A DNA stretch of 64,000 nucleotides from Yersinia canariae (GTDB taxonomy: Bacteria; Pseudomonadota; Gammaproteobacteria; Enterobacterales; Enterobacteriaceae). The notes beneath the pieces were generated by a model, which was not told where the DNA came from, did not search any database, and saw only the letters and a program-made list of their open reading frames with translations. Numbering within the stretch: the stretch's first letter is position 1; every line of letters begins with the position of its first letter. The translations under genes were made by a program, and so were the position numbers. Positions 31,446 through 40,648 of this stretch are shown piece by piece. The stretch is taken from contig NZ_CP043727.1 in assembly GCF_009831415.1 (NCBI RefSeq), positions 3,658,001 through 3,722,000 on the forward strand, written 5' to 3'.

Positions 31446-32387
31446 ATGCCCGCAATTTCTTTACGACAAATAGAAATTTTTCATGGGGTTATGACCACGG
31501 GTAACCTAACTGAGGCGGCATTATTGCTCCAGACATCACAACCTACCGTCAGCCGTGAGTTGGCCCGCTTTGAGCAATTAGTCCAATTAACACTGTTTGA
31601 TCGCGTGCGGGGGCGTCTTTATCCCACCGTGCAAGGTTTGCGTTTATTTGAAGAAGTTCAGCGCTCTTATTATGGGCTTGATCGGATCAAACAAGCCGCC
31701 GAGGGAATTCGTCAATTTCAACATGCGCAGCTTTCTATTGCATGCCTGCCGGTATTTTCGCAATCACTGCTACCTGCCGTGTGCAAACCCTTTATTGACC
31801 GCTATCCAGAAGTGAGTCTGAGTGTTATTCCGCAGGAATCGCCTTTACTAGAAGAATGGCTTTCAGCCCAGCGACATGACCTTGGCCTGACGGAAAATAC
31901 GCAGACACCCGCAGGCACGGTGCGCCATGCATTGATGACGGTGAATGAAGTTTGTGTATTACCCAGTTCTCACCCATTGCGGGAAAAAATGGTTCTAACA
32001 CCACAAGATTTCCAGGGCGAGAACTTTATCAGTCTGTCAGTCACTGACAGTTATCGCCAGTTACTGGATAATCTCTTTGCTGAACAAGGCATTAACCGCA
32101 GATTAGTCTTGGAAACTCACAGCGCTGCATCAGTTTGCGCCATGGTACGAGAGGGGGTGGGTGTCTCAATTGTTAACCCATTAACTGCGCTGGATTATAT
32201 TGGCAAAGGAGTGGGTGACGGTGTTTGCGTGCGGCCATTTAGTGTTGAGATTCCTTTTACTATCAGCTTGATACAACCAATACACCGCCCCTCATCTAGC
32301 TTGGTCGATACCTTTATCGAGCATTTGAAACAGCAGGCAATCACCTTCCAACAACGGCTGGCTGCGGTGATTGCCCAACAATATTAA
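31446..32387 (+). CDS. lysR: Transcriptional activator LysR of lysA
   Basis: The founding member of the LysR family: it activates lysA when diaminopimelate is present. From ATG 31446 it has 313 residues (E. coli 311). The HTH includes LTEAALLLQTSQPTVSREL; the co-inducer domain includes LSIACLPVFSQSLLPAVCKP and ETHSAASVCAMVREGVGVS, all close to E. coli LysR. A GTG just before the ATG extends the frame by one codon. It converges on an MFS gene 8 bp downstream. Confidence 0.95.
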   Translation: MPAISLRQIEIFHGVMTTGNLTEAALLLQTSQPTVSRELARFEQLVQLTLFDRVRGRLYPTVQGLRLFEEVQRSYYGLDRIKQAAEGIRQFQHAQLSIACLPVFSQSLLPAVCKPFIDRYPEVSLSVIPQESPLLEEWLSAQRHDLGLTENTQTPAGTVRHALMTVNEVCVLPSSHPLREKMVLTPQDFQGENFISLSVTDSYRQLLDNLFAEQGINRRLVLETHSAASVCAMVREGVGVSIVNPLTALDYIGKGVGDGVCVRPFSVEIPFTISLIQPIHRPSSSLVDTFIEHLKQQAITFQQRLAAVIAQQY

Positions 32388-32395
32388 TCTGTTAT

Positions 32396-33556
32396 TTAAG
32401 CTGATGTGACCTTACTGGCGCGTGCGCGGGAAAAGGTAAACAGGCATAGCAGTAACCCCATCATCGCCAGTGCGGCGGCAGCCAGCGGGACAGTCGTCAA
32501 ACCCAACCCTTGAGTAATCACCACACCACCGACCCATGCCCCCAGCGCATTGCCGACATTAAAAGCCGCAATGTTCAGTGTTGAGACCAGGTTGGGCGCT
32601 TTTTTGCCATAAGTGACCACATTAATTTGCAAGGCGGGCACGGCCGAGAATGCCGCAGCAGACCACAAGAATAGTGTCACTTCCGCCGCTAATAATGAGT
32701 AGCTTGTCCAACTAAATAGGGCGGAAAATATCGCAATGAGCAAGAACGTCATCGTCAGACTCACGGGTAAACGCCAATCGGCCAGCCGCCCACCGACAAT
32801 ATTCCCCAACGTCAGGCCCACGCCCATCAACAACAATGTCCAACTGATACCATGTTCAGAAACCTGAGTGACTTCAGTCAAAATTGGCGCGATATAAGTA
32901 AAGAGAGCAAACATGGCGGCGGCAAAAAAGACCGTCATCAGCAAAGATAACCAGATGCCGCCACCGCGCAGAGCAGCAATTTCCTTACGTAACTCGGTAG
33001 GTGCTTCCTCCTGAGAAGAAGGCAATTTGCGATAGAGTGCGGCTAATGAGAATAAGCCGATGACTGAGACAACCCAGAATGTCGAGCGCCAACCGAAAGC
33101 TTGCCCCAAAGCCGTGCCCAAAGGTACGCCCAGCACATTGGCGAGTGTCAGGCCGGTAAACATCAAAGCCACCGCTGACGCCCGTCTATTCGGGGCCACC
33201 AGATTCGAGGCAACCACAGCACCAATACCAAAGAAGGCCCCATGGCTCAGCGCCGTAATAACCCGAGCTAACATCAAGAAATCATAGCTGTAGGCCAGCG
33301 CGCACATCAGGTTACCGACAATAAAGATCACCATTAATAACAATAGCGTCTTTTTACGCGGTAATTTGGCCGTCAGTACCGCCATGATAGGTGCGCCGAT
33401 AGCCACTCCCAGTGCATAACCACTGATGAGCCAACCAGCGGTTGGAATCGAGATGTGCAAATCACCCGCCACCTGAGGCAACAACCCCATAATGACAAAC
33501 TCAGTGGTACCAATAGCGAAAGCACTCAGTGCTAATGCCAGCAGCGCAACAGGCAT
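32396..33556 (-). CDS. MFS transporter of the AraJ/SotB/YdhP type
   Basis: A drug:proton or sugar efflux-type major facilitator of 386 residues with twelve predicted helices. FAIGTTEFVIMGLLPQVAGD is the typical opening of the AraJ/YdhP/SotB group, and ALSHGAFFGIGAVVASNLV is also conserved. Substrate cannot be read from sequence. GGGAGC precedes the ATG. It lies downstream of a LysR-type gene on the same strand with a 427-bp spacer, so co-regulation is possible but not shown. Confidence 0.85.
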   Translation of the reverse strand: MPVALLALALSAFAIGTTEFVIMGLLPQVAGDLHISIPTAGWLISGYALGVAIGAPIMAVLTAKLPRKKTLLLLMVIFIVGNLMCALAYSYDFLMLARVITALSHGAFFGIGAVVASNLVAPNRRASAVALMFTGLTLANVLGVPLGTALGQAFGWRSTFWVVSVIGLFSLAALYRKLPSSQEEAPTELRKEIAALRGGGIWLSLLMTVFFAAAMFALFTYIAPILTEVTQVSEHGISWTLLLMGVGLTLGNIVGGRLADWRLPVSLTMTFLLIAIFSALFSWTSYSLLAAEVTLFLWSAAAFSAVPALQINVVTYGKKAPNLVSTLNIAAFNVGNALGAWVGGVVITQGLGLTTVPLAAAALAMMGLLLCLFTFSRARASKVTSA

Positions 33557-33983
33557 AATAAAAGCTCCCAGTCAGATAATATCTTCCCATCGCAGGCAAC
33601 AGGCAGATCAAATTATTGCCAGTAATTATCAATTAACCGGCACATTGTAGTGAGTAAAAGAAAGGCAAAAGAATCGGGCCAATGGCTGAATAATCCAGCA
33701 ATAACCCTATAATTTATAATTATTTAATTTCTCAACTTGCTATACCCAATCGATTTCAACCTGACGGGTATAAATAGAAATAGCATGAGTTGATGAAGCA
33801 TGACTAGTCGTGAACAGAGTTATAACTAGCATGATAAGCAATTTCCCCTTATTTTTGCTGATAACCTAATGAAATAAGAAATAAATTCGCGACATCGCTG
33901 ATAATAAAAATATGTTTGAGAATGTTACGGACATCATTCTGACTCCCGCGATTCATATGAGAGCCGCCAACACCGCAGTGGTT
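33557..33983. other. 427-bp spacer between MFS and LysR genes
   Basis: No gene is seen. It must hold the MFS promoter. TATACCC and GGGTATA form a spaced inverted repeat at about 33741-33772. The rest is AT-rich and unremarkable. Confidence 0.5.
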
Positions 33984-34880
33984 TCAAATAGGCAGAGGGT
34001 GGGTGGCAAACCACTCCACCAAGAAATCCAACATCGCCCTTAATGTGGCCGGCATTTGTCGGCGTGAAGTATAAATGCCATAAATCCCCATCGCCTGTGG
34101 CTGATAATCCGGCAATAATCTTATTAACTCTCCATTGGCGATATAAGGTGCTGCTGAGTAACTGGGTTGCAAAGTGATACCGGCCCCTTCTAATGCACCA
34201 CTGAGCAAAACGACCGACTCATTGGCGCTTAGATTTCCCCCTACTGCAACAGATGATTTAACGCCTTGCTGCTCAAAGTGCCATAAACTTTTGCCAAAAT
34301 AGGAGTATGTCAGGCAGTTGTGAATGGCCAAATCTTGTGGGTATTTTGGTATTCCCTTGGCGGATAGATAACCTGGCGAGGCACAAACAACGGAATGACA
34401 AGTAGAAAGCCGGCGAGCAATTAAGTTTGGGTCTAAATCATTAGTAATGCGCAATGCCAAATCAATGCGCTCTTCCACCAAATTGACCGCTCGATTATTC
34501 ATTTGTAAATCTACCGCGACCAAAGGATGACGGCGCAAATAGTCCGCGACAGCAATCACCAATGCACTTTGTCCGAGAGATTGAGAACAACTGAGACGCA
34601 ACAAACCTCGCAATTCATCATTTTCCTGACCCTCAATTAAATCCATATCCTTAGCAAATTCAAGCATATGCCGACAACGTGCAAGAGTCGCCTCGCCAGC
34701 ATGGGTCAGACTCAATTTTCGCGTTGTCCGATGTAATAAACGTGCCCCGGCCCATTGCTCCATCTCGGCCAAATAACGGGTCACCATTGCCCGCGACATC
34801 TCCAAGGCCTCTGCGGCGGCAATCATACTGCCCCGCTCAACAATGGCGACAAAAACCTCAGCTGCGGTGATCCTATCCAT
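33984..34880 (-). CDS. LysR-family transcriptional regulator
   Basis: A 298-residue regulator with the usual N-terminal winged HTH (MDRITAAEVFVAIVERGSMI, then AAEALEMSRAMVTRYLAEME) and a periplasmic-binding-like effector domain (LSCSQSLGQSALVIAVADYL). It resembles the group that controls divergent oxidoreductase or detoxification genes. It is divergent from the exported metallo-beta-lactamase-fold gene across 100 bp, so regulation of that gene and the following DsbA-like gene is the natural inference. The inducer is unknown. Confidence 0.88.
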   Translation of the reverse strand: MDRITAAEVFVAIVERGSMIAAAEALEMSRAMVTRYLAEMEQWAGARLLHRTTRKLSLTHAGEATLARCRHMLEFAKDMDLIEGQENDELRGLLRLSCSQSLGQSALVIAVADYLRRHPLVAVDLQMNNRAVNLVEERIDLALRITNDLDPNLIARRLSTCHSVVCASPGYLSAKGIPKYPQDLAIHNCLTYSYFGKSLWHFEQQGVKSSVAVGGNLSANESVVLLSGALEGAGITLQPSYSAAPYIANGELIRLLPDYQPQAMGIYGIYTSRRQMPATLRAMLDFLVEWFATHPLPI

Positions 34881-34980
34881 GATTAGCTCGATTTAAGCAA
34901 CAAATAATTGCCTATTATCGGGTTTTTCTATCGATATAAGCAATCTATTATCTAGCCCATACCCAGTCACTCACAGGAAA

Positions 34981-35874
34981 ATGAACATGCTAAATAAAAC
35001 TCTATTACCAATGGCCTTTGCTGGCCTAACAGCTTTCGCTGCCATATCAACAGCTAATGCTGCTGAACAGCTCAAAATGGAAGTCTATAACCCCGGAGAA
35101 AAAAGCATCTTCCCTGTTTCCTCTGAAATTATCAGTGGTAAAACGGAAGTAGCCCTGATCGATGCGCAATTTCAGCGCAATGATGCCGAAGAGTTGGTGA
35201 AAATAATTCAGCAAAGCGGTAAAAAACTGACCACGATTTATATCAGCCAAGCAGACCCTGATTTCTATTTCGGTCTGGATGTTATTACCAAGGCATTCCC
35301 ACAAGCCAAAGTGATCGCAACACCGCAAACCATTGAAGAAATTAAAGCAACCAAAGACGGGAAAATGGCCTATTGGGGGCCAATTTTGAAAGAAAATGCC
35401 CCGTCACAAATTATTGTGCCGCAAGCGCTGCAAGGTAATAGTTTCACTGTCGACGAGGAAAAAATTAATGTCGAGGGTTTAGATGGGCCATCACCAGAAA
35501 AAACCTTTGTCTGGATCCCATCATTAAAAGCAGTTGTCGGGGGAGTTGCCGTTTCAGGTAATATTCATTTATGGGTTGCGGATACTCAGACCTCCGAGTC
35601 ACGCCAAAACTGGCTGACAACACTGGAGAAAATCAAAGCATTAAAACCGGTCACTGTTGTTCCGGGGCATTATCTTGATAACGCACCACAAACATTGGAA
35701 TCAGTCACCTTTACTCAACGCTATTTGACGACGTTAAATGCGGAAATTCCTAAAGCAAAAGACTCTGCAGAACTGATTGGCGCAATGAAAAAACATTATC
35801 CTGAGCTGAAAGATGAATCTAGCCTGGAATTAAGCGCTAAGGTGCTTAAAAACGAAATGAAATGGCCGCAATAA
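34981..35874 (+). CDS. Exported metallo-beta-lactamase-fold protein with degenerate metal site
   Basis: A 297-residue protein with a Sec signal peptide (about 1-28, cleavage near TANA-AEQ). The body has the MBL fold pattern, but the HxHxDH zinc motif is replaced: IYISQADPDFYFG aligns with the usual THxHPDHYFG, giving Q90, D92 and F95 where histidines are expected, with D94 kept. The later HLW (GNIHLWVAD) and PGH motifs remain. It is therefore probably not a normal two-zinc hydrolase. It is divergent from a LysR regulator and 62 bp upstream of the DsbA-like gene, likely one transcript. Function unknown. Confidence 0.82.
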   Translation: MNMLNKTLLPMAFAGLTAFAAISTANAAEQLKMEVYNPGEKSIFPVSSEIISGKTEVALIDAQFQRNDAEELVKIIQQSGKKLTTIYISQADPDFYFGLDVITKAFPQAKVIATPQTIEEIKATKDGKMAYWGPILKENAPSQIIVPQALQGNSFTVDEEKINVEGLDGPSPEKTFVWIPSLKAVVGGVAVSGNIHLWVADTQTSESRQNWLTTLEKIKALKPVTVVPGHYLDNAPQTLESVTFTQRYLTTLNAEIPKAKDSAELIGAMKKHYPELKDESSLELSAKVLKNEMKWPQ

Positions 35875-35936
35875 AAACTATTAATACTAATCGTCACTAA
35901 ATTTTTACGTCAGAAAAGATAATTGAGGAAGATACA

Positions 35937-36581
35937 ATGACCGCCACAAAGTTACATTACATTTTTGATCCACTGTGTGGCTGGTGCTACGGTGCTGCGC
36001 CACTGGTACAAGCTGCACAAAATATTCCTAATCTTGTGCTGGTATTACACGGCGGCGGAATGATGTCTGGGGCGAATCGTCGCCAGATAGATAGCCAATG
36101 GCGTGGTTATGTTATGCCTCATGACCAGCGTATTGCCCAACTTACTGGGCAAATTTTTGGTGACGATTATTTTAATAATTTACTGAATGATACTTCGGCA
36201 ATAATGGATTCCACTCCGCCTATTGCTGCTATCCTGGCCGCTGACAAACTTACAGGCCAAGGTGCAGAAATGCTTCATCGCATCCAACATGCCCATTATG
36301 TCGAAGGGCAACGTATAGCGGATACGCCGGTATTAACGGCGCTGGCTACGGAAATTGGGCTAGACCGCGACTCATTTATTAATGGCTACAATATAGCGCT
36401 GGCAATATCCAGCCAGCATATTGCTGAAAGCCGTGCATTACTGGCTAAAGTACACGGGCACGGTTTCCCCACATTTGCATTAGAAGACGAACAGGGGAAA
36501 ATAACTCCCCTACCGGCAAGCGAATATTATGGAAACCCGTCTGACTGGCGTGAATGGCTAAAAAATATTATCTCACATTAA
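35937..36581 (+). CDS. DsbA/FrnE-family thioredoxin-fold protein
   Basis: A 214-residue protein with no signal peptide. The redox motif CGWC (C14-C17) is at the N-terminus in FDPLCGWCYGAAP, followed by the helical insertion and a cis-proline loop, HGFPTFAL. This is the cytoplasmic DsbA-like/FrnE group, with possible 2-hydroxychromene isomerase-like fold. GAGGAAG precedes the ATG. Its position after the exported MBL-like gene, under a divergent LysR regulator, suggests a stress or redox module. Its end overlaps the converging chemoreceptor gene by 4 bp. Confidence 0.87.
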   Translation: MTATKLHYIFDPLCGWCYGAAPLVQAAQNIPNLVLVLHGGGMMSGANRRQIDSQWRGYVMPHDQRIAQLTGQIFGDDYFNNLLNDTSAIMDSTPPIAAILAADKLTGQGAEMLHRIQHAHYVEGQRIADTPVLTALATEIGLDRDSFINGYNIALAISSQHIAESRALLAKVHGHGFPTFALEDEQGKITPLPASEYYGNPSDWREWLKNIISH

Positions 36582-38251
36582 AAACTCACCACGGCCTCGT
36601 CATTAATATGTTGAGGAGGCCGTACTGTAGCGGGTAAACAAAAGCGGGCTACAGATTGATTAAGCTGAAATATTTGCTGTTGTAAAACTTCAGAGGCGCG
36701 GGTGGATTGGTCGACTAATTCAGCATTCAACCTTGTTACCTCATTAATCATGCCCACCCGCTCAGTGATATCTTCAATTCCTTTACTTTGCTCATGTGAT
36801 GCGGCCGATATTTCGGCCATCAAATCAGTCACTTTTATGACCGCATCAATGATAGCGCGTAAATTATCACCAGATCGCCCTACCAGACCAGCTCCAGCCG
36901 AGATGTATTTTGACGAGTTATCAATAAGCCGCTTAATATTTAGCGCTGAGTTGCCACTCTGATGCGCCAGCATCCCGACTTCCCGTGCAACCACAGAGAA
37001 CCCGCGCCCGTGTTCCCCTGCATGGGCGGCTTCAATCGCAGCATTTAACGCCAGAATATTGGTCTGAAAAGCCACCGATTCAATTAAAGTGATAATTTCA
37101 GCTATCTGCTGAGAGCCCTCGGAAATATCAGTCATCGAACTCACCACACTAGACATCATATCCCCGCCCTGACTGGCGATATTTTTGGCTTCATTCGCCA
37201 AATGATTCGCCTGGCCTGCACTCATTGAATTCTGCTTTACGCGCTCGGTAAGTTGATGCATGTTTAATGTTGTGGCGGCCAATGACTGTGTTTGCGATTG
37301 TGTTTGCTCAGAAATACGATGACTATCTGCGGCTATTTGATTCACACCAGACAAGATAATATCGACACCTCCACGCACCTGACTAACCAATGCCACTAAT
37401 CCTTGCTGCATTTGATATATGCTATCAGCCAATTGCCGAACCTCCCGGCTCGTAAAAGCGCTATGCTCAATCTGGCGAGATAAATCACCTGCCGCAATAA
37501 CATGAATTTGGGAAATAAGATAATTGAGTGGCCTAATAACCCAGCGAGTCACACCTAACCAGACAGAGCAAGCAAGACATAATAAAATAGCCAAAGCTAT
37601 AATAACGGCCTGCTTTGCCGAAGACAGTGAAGAAAGTAATTGGCTATCCATAACTGCGCGATTATTTTCGCTATCCTGCAAATAGCTGTAATATTTTTCG
37701 GTAAAATCACTTTGAAAACCCTGGATAGGGACTTCAAAGAAAACATCAATATTGTTATTTTTGACCAGCCCTTGCCCAAGTTCCATTAAGCCCTGATACA
37801 ACTGCTGATAACTTTCCTTCAGAGCAATAAATTCCGGTCGTTCATCATGAGCAGAAAGCAGTAACAACTGACGGTAATCGTTCTGTGACTGCTGCATAGA
37901 TTGCATCGCTTCACTCAAAAGGCTATGCCAACTCCCTTCAGATCCAGTCTCTTTGTCCTCCATATAATAGATTCCGGCCCGATTGAGTTTATCGCTGGCA
38001 ATTAATAATTCCATTCTGGCACGATCCATTAATACTTCTTGCTGATGGCTGTGGTGTGTTTTCTCAATATTGCCTTTTGTATTATCTAATATATGAGATA
38101 AATACCCTATAGAAATAAATTGTAGTAAAGAGAAAAGGCTAATAACCAAAATAAGACCCGATAAGATGCCAAACTTCCCATTGGTAAATGAACTTATATA
38201 TTTAACACCAGGCATAAATCTCATAACAAAACAGCCAGCACGAGATAACAT
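36578..38251 (-). CDS. Methyl-accepting chemotaxis protein
   Basis: A membrane chemoreceptor of about 557 residues. TM1 (around FGILSGLILVISLFSLLQF) and TM2 (around QAVIIALAILLCLACSVW) enclose a periplasmic helical-bundle sensor. A HAMP domain follows (WVIRPLNYLISQIHVIAAGD), then a signalling coiled coil with the hairpin IEAAHAGEHGRGFSVVAREV, the CheA/CheW contact. There is no C-terminal NWETF-type CheR tether. The frame opens at a TTG at 38284; ATG 38251 is preferred. The ligand is unknown. Confidence 0.9.
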   Translation of the reverse strand: MLSRAGCFVMRFMPGVKYISSFTNGKFGILSGLILVISLFSLLQFISIGYLSHILDNTKGNIEKTHHSHQQEVLMDRARMELLIASDKLNRAGIYYMEDKETGSEGSWHSLLSEAMQSMQQSQNDYRQLLLLSAHDERPEFIALKESYQQLYQGLMELGQGLVKNNNIDVFFEVPIQGFQSDFTEKYYSYLQDSENNRAVMDSQLLSSLSSAKQAVIIALAILLCLACSVWLGVTRWVIRPLNYLISQIHVIAAGDLSRQIEHSAFTSREVRQLADSIYQMQQGLVALVSQVRGGVDIILSGVNQIAADSHRISEQTQSQTQSLAATTLNMHQLTERVKQNSMSAGQANHLANEAKNIASQGGDMMSSVVSSMTDISEGSQQIAEIITLIESVAFQTNILALNAAIEAAHAGEHGRGFSVVAREVGMLAHQSGNSALNIKRLIDNSSKYISAGAGLVGRSGDNLRAIIDAVIKVTDLMAEISAASHEQSKGIEDITERVGMINEVTRLNAELVDQSTRASEVLQQQIFQLNQSVARFCLPATVRPPQHINDEAVVSF

Positions 38252-38334
38252 TATTTTCACACTTAGCGATGATTGATATATCAATATTACTCGTCAAACA
38301 TGACAGAAATATTTCAATAAATAGAATGATATAC

Positions 38335-38811
38335 TCATCTGTCAATGCGAGACAGTAAACGTAGACTATTAACAGGATGCCCCTGAGATTGTTCCGTCAA
38401 AAGAGTATTATCGCTCAATCGGTAAAAAATAGGATAGCTTACCGCATAAGGCGTATTTAAGAAGTCATACAAATAACGGTCTTTACCGCCGTCAATAGAT
38501 AAAGATAATACTTTACCAATGAAAATATTCTTCTTAGCGTCTACTACATTAAAAATAATATTACGCCTGGCTTTGATATTGTCATTTTCATCATATACAT
38601 CTGCGGATGAGCTTATTTTTCGTTTCATCACGCTAACTCTTGAATGGACATGATAAATCTCCTGTTCATGTTTAAAATCATAATTAACCTCCCAGTACCC
38701 CTCTATATCTTTCATTGGATGAATATAAGCATAAACCCTTCCAAGCTCATACCCCCCTCCTGCCCCCAGAAAAATACCTAAGCACAATATTTTCGTTATT
38801 TTTTTTCGCAT
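38335..38811 (-). CDS. Small membrane-anchored protein, possible ToxS/PsaF-like partner
   Basis: A 158-residue protein with an N-terminal hydrophobic segment (about 7-25) and a mostly beta-looking periplasmic domain (IEGYWEVNYDFKHEQEI and beyond). I do not recognise a named family with certainty. Its size, topology and 16-bp overlap with the upstream ToxR-like gene parallel ToxS and PsaF, which stabilise their membrane regulators. That role is inferred from context. It is last in the AT-rich secretion island. Confidence 0.65.
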   Translation of the reverse strand: MRKKITKILCLGIFLGAGGGYELGRVYAYIHPMKDIEGYWEVNYDFKHEQEIYHVHSRVSVMKRKISSSADVYDENDNIKARRNIIFNVVDAKKNIFIGKVLSLSIDGGKDRYLYDFLNTPYAVSYPIFYRLSDNTLLTEQSQGHPVNSLRLLSRIDR

Positions 38812-39455
38812 GCTAGTACCCCATACTGGTATTTACAGGCAATATATTCACCATTTTTTTGTTTCTTTAAAAAAACATAAGGATCTTTATTATAGGCATT
38901 TAAAAAACCCTTATCGCTAGCCTCATTTAAACCAACTAATATCGGTAGTTTTTTAACACTAATAATATTAACCTGATAGCTGTAATAAGTTATATAGAAT
39001 GACACCAATAAAAAAAGACAAGAAATTATAAAAATAGAAATCCTCCCTAAAACAGGAATGGGAACTGAGGGTAATTTAATAAGGTTATCTTCAAAATCAC
39101 CTAGGAGATTGATATTAGGCAGCAGCGGACTTGTTGATGACCCCTTAGCAATAAATTCAGGTTTAATACCAATACAATATCCTTTCTTGGGGATTGTAAT
39201 AACTAACTCATGATCTTTGTCATCAAGAGCATTGCGCAAATTACTAATGGTTTGTGTTAACGTATTATCGGTAACATAACTTCCCTCCCATACTTTCTCC
39301 TCAATATCCTCACGAGAAAGAGCAACCGGATAGTGAGAGCATAGCAAGGACAATAATTCTGATTCTTTATTTCTTATCTTGACTATCCCATCCCCTTTAC
39401 TAAGAGTTCTTTTGAGTGGAGTAAAAATAATATTTCCTATAATTATTTCATTCAT
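38796..39455 (-). CDS. ToxR-like transmembrane transcriptional regulator
   Basis: A 219-residue protein: N-terminal winged helix (about 5-100) with NKESELLSLLCSHYPVALSR and YVTDNTLTQTISNLRNAL and IPKKGYCIG, the OmpR/ToxR DNA-binding pattern. One membrane helix (about 138-157, GRISIFIISCLFLLVSFYI) leads to a ~60-residue periplasmic tail with two cysteines. The frame opens 63 bp upstream, but that adds a hydrophobic start wrong for a cytoplasmic DNA-binding domain; ATG 39455 is chosen. It overlaps the partner gene by 16 bp. PsaE/MyfE and ToxR are the closest functional comparisons. It probably senses an envelope signal and may control the gsp genes. Confidence 0.82.
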   Translation of the reverse strand: MNEIIIGNIIFTPLKRTLSKGDGIVKIRNKESELLSLLCSHYPVALSREDIEEKVWEGSYVTDNTLTQTISNLRNALDDKDHELVITIPKKGYCIGIKPEFIAKGSSTSPLLPNINLLGDFEDNLIKLPSVPIPVLGRISIFIISCLFLLVSFYITYYSYQVNIISVKKLPILVGLNEASDKGFLNAYNKDPYVFLKKQKNGEYIACKYQYGVLACEKK

Positions 39456-39801
39456 TCCATTTCTCACACTTAAAAGTATAACTTGAGAAAATAACAGAAA
39501 TAATAGAGATAACAACATTAGGTCTTAACTCAAGGAGATAAGAAAACAAAAAATAAGAATTACAACCAAAATTTAAAAGAAAATAAAAAACTCAACAATA
39601 AAGTCTATCAAGAAAACTCAATGAGTAATAAAAACAAACATTAAATGAAAAGTAAAAAATCAGCAAAGAAATTAACATGATAAATAAACAACCATAGTTT
39701 GTATGAAATTACAGCCACTCAACTTCATTACGGAATAACTCATGAATAAATGAGAAAAAACAAAACACCATAATCTTTGATAGTGGCTACAACAGTCATT
39801 A
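39456..39801. other. AT-rich spacer between gspO and the ToxR-like gene
   Basis: 346 bp with no credible gene; a 66-codon frame inside it lacks a ribosome site. Very A-rich on the plus strand. It should hold the promoter for the ToxR-like pair. No terminator after gspO is obvious. Confidence 0.5.
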
Positions 39802-40632
39802 TTAAAAAAATAAATTGATATATTTACCAATAAAAAGATATCCAACCCCAGCAAGAGAAATATAAGGACCAAAAGCTATATAATCAGTTTTCTTATTAAA
39901 TGAACAATTGATAATAATATATGCAATGATCCCAAAAAAAGAAGAAAGCAAAACCAAATAAGGAATGGCAGTTATGCCAAACCAAGCGCCTAAGGCTGCC
40001 ATTAACTTAAAGTCACCATATCCCATCCCATCAATATTCTTGAGTAATTTAAACATAACGTAAGGGAACCATAAGAATATATATCCCGCTGCTGCTCCCA
40101 TGACTGAAAGTGACAACGACGAAAAGGTATTATTTATATTAAGAATAAGCCCACACCACAGTAATGATAATGTAATACAATCAGGGAGAAGATAATGCTC
40201 AAGATCAATAAAAGTCAGAACAATAAGAGCCCAAACCAATAATAAACTACAAAAAATCAAGTAAGTATCTTTTACAAAAAAAACAGTAACCAAAGTTAAA
40301 ATAGCTGTCAATAACTCTACAAAAATATATCTAGGATTTATTTTCTGATGACAACATTTAGTCATACCACGCAAAAATAACCAACCGAACACAGGAATGT
40401 TATATCTAAGCGGTAAATCGCGATAACAATCTGGACAAAAAGATTTTGGAAAACATAAATTAAATCTATTTTTAAAAATATTTTGTTTTTTATGACTCAT
40501 TCTACTTTGAGGTACAGTATCAAAAATCATAATAGGAAGACGATAAATAATAACATTTAAAAAACTTCCAACACAGAGCCCAAGTACAGAATAAAATAAA
40601 AAGTGAGTTAAGTAATCTATATTATAAATCAT
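39802..40632 (-). CDS. gspO: Type II secretion prepilin peptidase GspO
   Basis: An A24-family membrane aspartyl peptidase that cleaves and N-methylates pseudopilins. It has 276 residues and about eight helices. The catalytic aspartates are in TFIDLEHYLLPD and GMGYGDFKLMAALGAW. The N-terminal cytoplasmic loop has CPDC, but the second pair is altered: RGMTKCCHQK in place of RGxCxxC. Such changes occur in some active homologues. It is the last gsp gene and the only prepilin peptidase in the window, so it may serve both the gsp pseudopilins and the ppd set. The ribosome site is weak. Confidence 0.92.
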   Translation of the reverse strand: MIYNIDYLTHFLFYSVLGLCVGSFLNVIIYRLPIMIFDTVPQSRMSHKKQNIFKNRFNLCFPKSFCPDCYRDLPLRYNIPVFGWLFLRGMTKCCHQKINPRYIFVELLTAILTLVTVFFVKDTYLIFCSLLLVWALIVLTFIDLEHYLLPDCITLSLLWCGLILNINNTFSSLSLSVMGAAAGYIFLWFPYVMFKLLKNIDGMGYGDFKLMAALGAWFGITAIPYLVLLSSFFGIIAYIIINCSFNKKTDYIAFGPYISLAGVGYLFIGKYINLFF

Positions 40633-40648
40633 TATTATATATACCTTG

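Noticed and set aside
33741..33772. TATACCC...GGGTATA as an insertion-element end
   Set aside because: No transposase, target duplication or paired end nearby; only a short spaced dyad.
38251..38284. TTG start for the chemoreceptor
   Set aside because: An ATG 11 codons later has better context and the extra residues add nothing known.
39672..39872. 66-codon frame overlapping the gspO 3' end
   Set aside because: Hydrophobic residues result from T-rich sequence; no ribosome site, and it overlaps real coding DNA in another frame.
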